The notes under the pieces were generated by a model. That model saw nothing but the letters and a program-made list of their open reading frames with translations. It ran no database searches and was not told where the DNA came from. From Tubiluchus corallicola (lineage: Eukaryota; Priapulida; Priapulimorpha; Priapulimorphida; Tubiluchidae), in the NCBI GenBank assembly GCA_030141605.1, contig JAQGDQ010001251.1, positions 1 through 52,121 of the forward strand: DNA of 52,121 nt. Reading direction: 5' to 3'. This document shows, in pieces, positions 44,011 to 52,121 of the stretch. Numbering within the stretch: position 1 is the first letter of the stretch; every line of letters begins with the position of its first letter. A program made the translations under genes and the position numbers.

Positions 44011-44744
44011 TTAAAGGAAAACCGGACGATTGTTTAAACTCGATCTCATTTTAATTTATTCTCCAAAATATACATTTTCTTGCCTATAAAAGTTAACAAC
44101 TGTTCCTTATGTTTGAATGATTAACTTAGAAAGTTAATTAACGTCAACCGAACACAGCTATTGCTTACGTCATCATCATCATATCATACGCCCGGCACGT
44201 CTATTGTAGACATTGTGCAGGCAGAATTCTAAAATAAAAGAAATCTGCCTTCAGACAGGTAAACGCAGCAGTAATCCAGCAAAAAAAACTAAACACTGCT
44301 ACGCCAGTGGCTTGTCAGCACCACTTCCGCAAAGGTCAGGAACGCTTACGTCAGAAACTAACCACAGTTTGTGCAATGGCAAGCATCTTCCCTTACGCGT
44401 CAAGCACATTTGCATAAGCGTTACAGTACTGCTTAAACGCATGATGTCACGAAAAATGGGTTTTACGTCATATGGCGTCAGAAACCAACACCGCAGTTCA
44501 TGATCATGGTTATCACGGTACCGCCTTTTATTTGTCGGCCACGCGCACGTGACAAAAAGGCGCCGTTACCAATCTTAGTAGATTCACTGAGCCGCTCGTA
44601 GCTTTGAAAGTTTAACGAAATCTGAGTATCCGGAGGTAATTATTATTTAATCTTTGATTTAAAATAAGCTATTGTAGTTTTCAATAATTTAGAACATTCT
44701 TTATTCTGAACTCATGTTTACACAATCATCCGGTTTTCCTTTAA
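44011..44744 (+). mobile_element. TTAA family C element, copy 2, with an insertion
   Basis: TTAA at 44011-44014 and 44741-44744; terminal inverted repeats ttaaaggaaaaccggacgat and its near-perfect partner. 734 bp, longer than copy 1 because of a 171-bp insertion (44173-44343) and an extra internal stretch (44540-44630 region). The motif acgtcagaaactaacc is retained. Confidence 0.9.
44173..44343 (-). mobile_element. Short retro-insertion in family C
   Basis: Flanked by a 10-bp target-site duplication gcttacgtca (44163-44172 and 44344-44353), which is single in C copy 1. On the minus strand it ends gccgggcgtatgatatgatg plus atgatg, a LINE-like 3' tail. A 5'-truncated LINE or a SINE; the class is not resolved. 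Confidence 0.7.
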
Positions 44745-44920
44745 TGAATTCAGTAAGTCTTCTTGCATTGGTTTCAAATCACCCCAAGTGCATCCACTAG
44801 GCGGCTTATGTCATCTTTGCATTCTCCTGTGGAATATTCTAATTATATTAGATTTATCGTCGAATTTGCTTTATGTGTTAGTAAGAGGCGCGATTGTGAT
44901 AAATTGCAAGAAAATGAGAA
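44745..44920. other. Short unique spacer
   Basis: Nothing recognised before the satellite. Confidence 0.4.
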
Positions 44921-46818
44921 TTCGGGGTTTTAGTTATCCGCGGCGTTACGCGTACGGCGCACCTGATATTAGGGTTTTATATTATCCGTGGCGTTATGCG
45001 TACGGCTCCCCTTGTATTAGGGTTTTATATTATCCGTGGCGTTATGCGTACGACGTATCTGATATTAGGGTTTTATATTATCTGTTCTGTTGTGCGTATA
45101 GCGTACCTGATATTAGGGGTTTCAAATTATCCGTTCTATTGTGCGTGTTGCATACCTGATATTAGTGGTTTCAAATTATCTGTTCTGTTGTGCGTATAGC
45201 GTACCTGATATTAGTGGTTTCAAATTATCCGTTCCATTGTGCGTGTTGCATACCTTATATTAGGGGTTTCAAATTATCCGTTCCATTGTGTGTGTTGCCT
45301 ACCTTATATTAGGGGTTTCAAATTATCCGTTCCGTTGTGCGTATTGCGTACCTGGTGTTGGGGGTTTCAAATTATCCGTTCCATTGTGTGTGTTGCCTAC
45401 CTGATATTAGGGGTTTGAAATTATCCGTTCCGTTGTTCGTATTGCGTACCTGATATTAGAGGTTTCAAATTATCCGTTCCGTTGTTCGTATTGCGTACCT
45501 GATATTAGTGGTTTCAAATTATCCGTTCCGTTGTTCGTATTGCATACCTGATATTAGAGGTTTCAAATTATCCGTTCCGTTGTTCGTATTGCCTACCTGA
45601 TATTAGGGGTTTGAAATTATCCGTTCCATTGTGCGTATTGCGTACCTGGTGTTGGGGGTTTCAAATTATCCGTTCCGTTGTTCATATTGCGTACCTGATA
45701 TTAGGGGTTTCAAATTATCCGTTCCGTTGTTCGTATTGCGTACCTGATATTAAGGGTTTCAAATTATCCGTTCCATTGTGCGTATTGCGTACATGATATT
45801 AGGGGTTTTAAATTATCTGTTCTGTTGTTCGTATTGCATACCTGATGTTAGTGGTTTCAAATTATCCGTTCCGTTGTTCGTATTGCGTACCTGATATTAA
45901 GGGTTTCAAATTATCCGTTCCGTTGTTCGTATTGCCTACCTGATATTAAGGGTTTCAAATTATCCGTTCCGTTGTTCGTATTGCGTACCTGATATTAAGG
46001 GTTTCAAATTATCCGTTCCGTTGTTCGTATTGCGTACCTGATATTAAGGGTTTCAAATTATCCGTTCCGTTGTTCGTATTGCATACATGATATTAGGGGT
46101 TTTAAATTATCTGTTCTGTTGTTCGTATTGCATACCTGATGTTAGTGGTTTCAAATTATCCGTTCCGTTGTTCGTATTGCGTACCTGATATTAAGGGTTT
46201 CAAATTATCCGTTCCGTTGTTCGTATTGCATACCTGATATTAGGGGTTTCAAATTATCCGTTGCGTTGTTCGTATTGCATACCTGATATTAGGGGTTTCA
46301 AATTATCCGTTCCGTTGTTCGTATTGCGTACCTGATATTAGGGGTTTCAAATTATCCGTTCCGTTGTTCGTATTGCGTACCTGATATTAAGGGTTTCAAA
46401 TTATCCGTTCCGTTGTTCGTATTGCGTACCTGATATTAAGGGTTTCAAATTATCCGTTCCGTTGTTCGTATTGCGTACCTGATATTAGGGGTTTCAAATT
46501 ATCCGTTCCGTTGCGCGTATTGCATACCTGATATTAGTGGTTTCAAATTATCCGTTCCGTTGTTCGTATTGCGTACCTGATATTAGGGGTTTCAAATTAT
46601 CCGTTCCGTTGTTCGTATTGCCTACCTGATATTAAGGGTTTCAAATTACCCGTTCCGTTGTGCGTATTGCCTACCTGATATTAAGGGTTTCAAATTACCC
46701 GTTCCGTTGTGCGTATTGCCTACCTGATATTAAGGGTTTCAAATTACCCGTTCCGTTGTTCGTATTGCCTACCTGATATTAGGGGTTTCAAATTATCCGT
46801 TCCGTTGTTCGTATTGCC
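44921..46818. repeat. 49-bp satellite, about 38 copies
   Basis: Unit of about 49 bp: cgtacctgatattaggggtt, tcaaattatccgttccgttg, ttcgtattg. The first three or four units (to about 45110) are divergent, with ggttttatattatccgtggc and cgttatgcgtacgg. The central units are almost identical, and the edge decays again at 46818. This is the usual pattern of unequal-crossover homogenisation. Frames spanning it are artefacts. Confidence 0.97.
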
Positions 46819-47210
46819 TATATCTTATACAATTGCATCTTATACATTATGCGTATATAATATCTTATACATTATACACTATACAAATAGTATGGGAATA
46901 ATTTTAAATGAGGTATAGCCTAGCGACTATCGGAAGGTGAAATGATAAGATCTGAGCCAAACAGGCAATATGGAATGACGGGAGTGCAGAAAGAGCAAGA
47001 TAAAAGGAAGGAAAGTCTAGAAGATAACGTGTGTTAAGATGTGGTGAGAAAGATGATGAAATAATGGAGAATAACAAGATGTAGGGATTAGATTTACATT
47101 AAAGTTTTAATTATATTAACAAGCCATAGCAATCAGCAAGGCAATGCGCAAAAGAGGTTGCAACCAGACACACGCAAGGGTGCTTTTAATGAATTATATA
47201 TATATATATA
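46819..47210. other. Unique spacer
   Basis: Short atcttatacattat repeats at 46830-46885, then unique sequence and a TA tract at 47197-47210. No gene seen. Confidence 0.4.
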
Positions 47211-47711
47211 CCCGGAAGACACACACACATATATATAATAATCTTTATTTGCCATTAAAATACATTGATAATAACTGATGAAAACTTTACAGAGATGATC
47301 AATCAGTGTTAGTTAATAAAAACTTACACTGCTAAAGGCAAATGCGTCAGTGCAATCTAAACTACTGTGCAGTAATGGAGAGTAACGACGAATAAAATCA
47401 ATATTTACAACTATTCATAAAAAAATGAAAAAATTATGATTTCATTAATATGGAATATGGGAATTTTCTACTTCTTACTTCTTCGTTTTCTTCTTTCTTC
47501 TTCTTCTTTTAGACTTACACTTCAAGTTACTTTAAATGATACGTTTGACAACAATTACAGGTGGTATATATTACAGTTACGTTCTAACATAAAATATTTA
47601 CCTTTTTTGAAGTTGTAAACAGTACGGTCACTGTTAATTTTGTCAGGCAGAGGATTCCAAATAAGAGACCCATAAAGTTTAACAATATGCTTAGCGTTGT
47701 TAGTACGAAGT
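47211..47711 (-). pseudogene. LINE 3' end with a different reverse-transcriptase C-terminus
   Basis: On the minus strand up to the stop at 47555-47557: AKHIVKLYGSLIWNPLPDKI, then NSDRTVYNFKKGKYFMLERN and CNIYHL. This is the G..IWN.LP..I......FKK block of a LINE reverse transcriptase, clearly different from the remnant at 21655-21880. Yet its 3' UTR tail (47211-47443) is nearly identical to 21419-21656, including gatgatcaatcagtgttagt and the ggaagacacacaca edge. Confidence 0.7.
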
Positions 47712-47960
47712 TTAGATAACATTGCGTAAAGTTCAAAAAATAATCAGGGAAGTCGTAGCACATTGTTCGCTAACTAAGTGAAAGGTGTAAATTATTGTTT
47801 CTTGTCAATACGATTAATCAGTCAATACGATCAATACTAATGTTTTTGATTAGTCAGTGGTGCACCCTGGGAACTGGGTAGGTGAGTCAGCCAATTGGTG
47901 AAAACATTTTAAATAATTGATCATTTTCTTTTCCAGTTACATAAGTCTTTCAAACAGGTA

Positions 47961-47993
<33 letters not shown>

Positions 47994-48352
47994 GTTATTG
48001 TTATTGTTGTTGTTGTTGTTGTCATTGCCATTATCATTATTATTATTGTTATTGTTAGTATTATTATTATTATAACTCTTTATTTTGAGCATATAAAAAC
48101 ATACATATATATACATGCGCCCTCTATTTGCAGGGGCTATAACAATTAACAGTATTTACATGTCATACTTAACAACTTGCAATACCTATGCTAGCCTTGC
48201 ATGAGCCATTACCTTATTAACTGAAATTGATAACAATTTTCTAAAATTAGTTAATTCCGTTAAACAGGTTAGCATAATGTTAAGTAACATAAGTTTGTGC
48301 GGAAAGTTTGTTTTTGGGACATGTTTTTTTTAAAAATTCCCCTGTTTTCCTC
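47712..48352 (-). mobile_element. TTAA family B element, interrupted by a retro-insertion
   Basis: Reverse-orientation B sequence: tttagataacattgcgtaaa and gtggtgcaccctggg on the left; after the insertion aacataagtttgtgcggaaa to ttcccctgttttcctc on the right. The 5' tip is eroded. It directly abuts the LINE fragment at 47211-47711. Confidence 0.75.
47962..48261 (-). mobile_element. 5'-truncated LINE 3' end inserted in family B
   Basis: About 300 bp with an imperfect 10-bp target-site duplication (aaacaggtaa 47952-47961, aaacaggtta 48262-48271). On the minus strand it carries a GCCC-N11-GGGC hairpin (48119-48137), then tgctcaaaataaagagttat and an (AAT)n tail (47959-48076 on plus). No coding part remains. 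Confidence 0.75.
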
Positions 48353-48354
48353 TA

Positions 48355-48612
48355 AGCATTTTATTTTTTACTTAACGTTACGCGTATTGTTTTCGGGTAT
48401 AATTTGGCAGCATGCCAAATACGCCACTTACAAAATACCTAGTAAATAAACAACAAACAAACAAAAACCTGAATTGTCTTTAAGCATTTCATTTTTTTAC
48501 TTAACGTTACGTGTATTGTTTTCGGGTGTAATTTGGCAGCATGCCAAATACGCCACTTACAAAATACCTAATAAGTAAACAAATCGAAGTAAATAAACAA
48601 AAACCTGAATAG
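48355..48612. repeat. 124-bp tandem duplication with NFI-type palindromes
   Basis: Two units (48355-48478, 48480-48612). Each carries the perfect NFI consensus TTGGCN5GCCAA (ttggcagcatgccaa at 48414-48428 and 48533-48547) and ttacttaacgttacg. The units differ by small changes near their 3' ends. Confidence 0.9.
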
Positions 48613-48936
48613 TCTATAACTTTCGCACTGTATACAACTCCTGATTGTCAATATATTTGTCTATTTTGCACTCTTTGTTAGGTTATAAAATTGCTCTTAT
48701 TCTGCTTTTTCTAGTAACGCATTTTGCAAGTCGCAGAAATGGTTTTTCATTAATATAACAACTTCTTTAAATGCGTGCTGAACGAAATACGCTTACACTA
48801 CGCATTCAGATGCAAAGTAATGAATATATTTGCGTGTTGCTTGTCGGAGATTAAATACCTGTTTATTTGCTAAACCTTGTGTTTGGCAGCGTAGCACGCG
48901 CGCACGCGCGCACGAGCGCTGTATACAAACAGGCAA
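48613..48936. other. Unique region with a CACGCG run
   Basis: An alternating purine-pyrimidine CpG run gcacgcgcgcacgcgcgcac (48895-48915), a Z-DNA-prone sequence, just upstream of the open frame at 48937. No promoter elements are certain. Confidence 0.4.
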
Positions 48937-49161
48937 ATGAATAAGTTGGGGATTTTGCGTCGTATGCGTTCGCATTTGATCGGATTAAGCGCTTTCTGGA
49001 TGCTGATTCGATTATGCCGACTTGTTGTTGATATACAAGCCTTTGTGGATAATTGGTTTTTAACTGAATGTTTTGCCAGGAGGAGGGAGTTAAGAGGTAT
49101 GGAACATGATAATGTTAAGAATGCGCCCGAAATATTGATGAAACAACTTGTGGTTAATTGA
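48937..49161 (+). CDS. Uncharacterised 74-codon open frame
   Basis: An ATG frame in unique, moderately GC-rich sequence. It starts MNKLGILRRMRSHLIGL, continues with a hydrophobic/helical SAFWMLIRLCRLVVDIQAFV, then charged CFARRRELRG, and ends ILMKQLVVN. It is not made of repeats and looks more protein-like than other frames of this length. It could be a small protein, a first coding exon or chance. No splice donor or poly(A) signal was tied to it, and the family is not recognised. Confidence 0.2.
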   Translation: MNKLGILRRMRSHLIGLSAFWMLIRLCRLVVDIQAFVDNWFLTECFARRRELRGMEHDNVKNAPEILMKQLVVN

Positions 49162-49532
49162 GTTCACACTTCATTGATATCCGGTTTGTGCAGCGAAGTG
49201 TTGGCATTCGTTTTGCCGAAGTTGTGCTGCATCTGTTTCGGCTCAAGAATATCTTTATAGGTCAAATCAATACGTGTTACGGTTAACTGGAGAGCTGTCG
49301 CCCATAAATGGTATGGCACCAGGCTACGTAAAATGAAACAATGAATCAGTTAAGCCAGCAAGTTCGAAAAGTGTAAAATTATTGCAAGAGATTTTTGCGA
49401 TTTGCAACCAAAATAAGTTTAAAGTAAAGAGTCATTAAAGAAGGTTTAAAACTTATTTAAACATTCCATAGGTGAGAAAGTAACTAGGATACTAACATAT
49501 ACAAGGAAGCAGAAATGTAGAGATATAAGTAT
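49162..49532. other. Unique region
   Basis: Nothing recognised. Confidence 0.4.
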
Positions 49533-50797
49533 AAAAGTCATTAAGTAGATGACTAGCAGCTAGGTAGATAGGTATGTAGATAGATGGCAGCTAGGTAGAT
49601 CGATAGGTAAGTAGATAGATAGCAGCTAGGTAGATAGGTAAGTAGATGGATAGATAGGTAAGTAGATAGATCGATAGGTAAGTAGATGGCTAGCAGCTAT
49701 GTAGATAGCTAAGTAGATGGCTAGCAGCTAGGTAGATAGGTAATTAGATAGATAGCAGCTATGTAGATAGGTAAGTAGATAGATAGCAGCTAGGTAGATA
49801 GATAGGTAAGTAGATAGATAGACAGGTAAGTAGATAGATAGCAGCTAGGTAGATAGGTAAGTAGATAGATAGATAGGTAATTAGATAGATAGCAGCTATG
49901 TAGATAGGTAAGTAGATAGATAGCAGCTAGGTAGATAGGTAAGTAGATAGATAGCAGCTAGGTAGATAGGTAAGTAGATAGATAGATAGGTAAGTAGATA
50001 GATAGCAGCTAGGTAGATAGGTAAGTAGATAGATAGCAGCTAGGTAGATAGGTAAGTAGATAGATAGCAGCTAGGTAGATAGGTAAGTAGATAGTTAGCA
50101 GCTAGGTAGATAGGTAAGTAGATAGTTAGCAGCTAGGTAGATAGGTAATTAGATAGATAGCAGCTATGTAGATAGGTAAGTAGATAGTTAGCAGCTAGGT
50201 AGATAGGTAAGTAGATAGTTAGCAGCTAGGCAGATAGGTAAGTAGATAGATAGATAGGTAAGTAGATAGATAGCAGCTAGGTAGTTAGGTAAGTAGATAG
50301 ATAGCACCTAGGTAGATAGGTAAGTAGATAGATAGCAGCTAGGTAGATAGGTAAGTAGATAGATAGCAGCTAGGTAGATAGGTAAGTAGATAGATAGCAG
50401 CTAGGTAGATAGGTAAGTAGATAGATAGCAGCTAGGTAGATAGGTAAGTAGATAGATAGCAGCTAGGTAGATAGGTAAGTAGATAGATAGCAGCTAGGTA
50501 GATAGGTAAGTAGATAGATAGCAGCTAGGTAGATAGGTAAGTAAGTAGATAGATAGGTAAGTAGATAGATAGCAGCTAGGTAGATAGGTAAGTAGATAGT
50601 TAGCAGCTAGGTAGATAGGTAAGTAGATAGTTAGCAGCTAGGTAGATAAGTAGATAGATAGATAGGTAAGTAGGTAACTAGCAGCTAGGTAGATAGGTAA
50701 GTAGATAGATAGCAGCTAGGTAAATAGGTGAGTAGATAGATAGATATGTAAGTAGATACCTAGTAACACGTAGACAGGTAAGTAGGTAGGTAGCTGG
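49533..50797. repeat. 31-bp TAGA/TAGG minisatellite
   Basis: Core unit of 31 bp: gtagataggtaagtagatag then atagcagctag, about 35-40 copies. Shorter subunits (tagataggtaagtagat without the gcagctag marker) are interspersed, and both edges are irregular. Confidence 0.95.
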
Positions 50798-50904
50798 GAG
50801 GGAGTTGTTAGTCACTAGACAGCTAACTGAGATAATTAATTCGGTAAGCAGACAGGAATGTAAGTAAACAGGTAAATAAGCAACATGTAGGCAGCTGAAC
50901 AGAT
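50798..50904. other. Short spacer
   Basis: Degenerate TAGG-like sequence, otherwise unique. Confidence 0.4.
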
Positions 50905-50974
50905 TATTAATTATTATTAAACCTCATTTATTTTCAAAATCAAATGATACAAAGCCCTCCGTTTGCTGGGCTAT
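50905..50974 (-). mobile_element. LINE 3' terminus with conserved hairpin
   Basis: On the minus strand: GCCC-N10-GGGC hairpin (50954-50971 on plus), then gattttgaaaataaatgagg and an AAT-type tail (ttaataataattaat). The plus-strand hairpin region gccctccgtttgctgggct matches the LINE end at 48119-48137 (gccctctatttgcaggggct). The rest of the element toward its 5' side is replaced by, or contains, the 41-bp satellite. Confidence 0.65.
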
Positions 50975-52121
50975 ATGCACTAATACATATAAAAAATACA
51001 CTACATATTAAATAGTTGTACTAATACATATAAAAAATACACTACATATAAAATAGTAGCACTAATACACATAAAAAATACACAACATATTAAATAGTAG
51101 CACTAATACATATAAAAAATACACTACATATTAAATAGTAGCACTAATACATATAAAAAATACACTACATATTAAATAGTAGCACTAATACATATAAAAA
51201 ATACACTACATATTAAATAGTAGCACTAATACATATAAAAAATACACTACATATTAAATAGTAGCACTAATACATATAAAAAATACACTACATATAAAAT
51301 AGTAGCACTAATACACATAACAAATACACTACATATTAAATAGTAGCTCTAATACATATAAAAATACACTACATATTAAATAGTAGCACTAACACATACA
51401 AAAAATAAATTACATTTTAAATAGAAGCACTAATACATATAAAAAATACACTGCATATTAAATACAAGCACTAATACATATAAAAATACACTACATATTA
51501 AACAGAAGCACTAATACATACAAAAAGATAAACTACACATTAAATAGAAGCACTAATACATATAAAAAATACACTGCATATTAAATAGTAGCACTAATAC
51601 ATATAAAAAATACACTACATATTAAATAGTAGCACTAACACATACAAAAAATAAATTACATTTTAAATAGAAGCACTAATACATATAAAAAATACACTGC
51701 ATATTAAATACAAGCACTAATACATATAAAAATACACTACATATTAAACAGAAGCACTAATACATACAAAAAGATAAACTACACATTAAATAGAAGCACT
51801 AATACATATAAAAAATACACTGCATATTAAATAGTAGCACTAATACATATAAAAAATACACTACATATTAAATAGTAGCACTAATACATATAAAAAATAC
51901 ACTATATTAAATAGTGACTAATACATATAAAAATACTACATATTAAATAGTAGCACTAATACACATAAAAAATACACTACATATTAAATAGTAGCACTAA
52001 TACATATAAAAAATACACTACATATTAAATAGTAGCACTAATACATATAAAAATACACTACATATTAAATAGTAGCACTAATACATATAAAAAATACATT
52101 ATTAAATAGTAGTACTAATAT
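50975..52121. repeat. 41-bp satellite, runs off the window
   Basis: Unit of about 41 bp: gcactaatacatataaaaaa, tacactacatattaaatagt, a. About 28 copies to the right end of the window. A block of six monomers (246 bp) is itself duplicated: the variant marker gcactaacacatacaaaaaa occurs at 51386 and 51632. The last monomers show small deletions. Confidence 0.97.

Noticed and set aside
44788-45199. 123- and 67-codon frames
   Set aside because: They run into the 49-bp satellite.
44921-46818. Telomere-like or CRISPR-like repeat
   Set aside because: The attaggggt part is inside a 49-bp unit with no spacers and no tandem TTAGGG.

Overview
The window is repeat-dense, AT-rich, intron-scale DNA from a eukaryote. 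Non-LTR retrotransposon remnants, TTAA-type and hAT-type MITEs, tRNA-like fragments and long tandem arrays point to an animal genome, most likely a marine invertebrate; I cannot name the lineage. There is no bacterial-style gene, operon or CRISPR array. No complete protein-coding gene is visible, and nearly every long open frame is a by-product of a microsatellite or tandem array. The best coding signals are two minus-strand exon candidates whose splice phases match (about 31563-31674 and 28738-28892), an isolated plus-strand 64-bp exon candidate (8239-8302), and a CpG-rich candidate promoter with first exon ending at a strong donor at 42711.

Layout. 1-3.1 kb: a hAT-type MITE with a (GA)n expansion, then copies of TTAA-flanked family A in a large inverted duplication. 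3.1-8.1 kb: degenerate GACTCC repeats, AAT, GT and TTCA microsatellite or minisatellite tracts, a PIF/Harbinger-like end and a truncated LINE. 8.2-15 kb: exon candidate, TTAA family D (with an A copy inside it), trinucleotide arrays, two blocks that look like conserved non-coding DNA (12290-12560, 14138-14290) and family B. 15-28.4 kb: LINE remnants, a tRNA-derived SINE-like piece, more A and B copies, and a hAT-like 5' end with a short ZBED-like reading frame. 28.7-31.7 kb: the two-exon gene candidate, whose putative 2.67-kb intron is mostly a 53-bp satellite. 31.8-36.7 kb: a 33-bp minisatellite, families C and B side by side, a (CAT)n tract, a 122-bp tandem repeat, and a LINE reverse-transcriptase C-terminus with a hAT MITE inserted in it. 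36.7-44.7 kb: mostly unique sequence, two LINE 3' ends, the candidate promoter and a second C copy carrying a retro-insertion. 44.9-52.1 kb: 49-bp, 31-bp and 41-bp satellites with LINE 3' ends and a B copy between them.

How it fits together. Four short element families (A, B, C, D) all begin with TTAAAG and share a similar purine-rich tip, so one TTAA-specific transposase may have mobilised all of them. Many LINE fragments are 5'-truncated and end in a simple-sequence tail, and several of the microsatellites here look seeded by those tails. Clear insertions with target-site duplications give a relative order: the hAT MITE into a LINE, a retro-copy into C, a retro-copy into B, and A into a LINE. 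All identifications come from reading the sequence; no database was searched.
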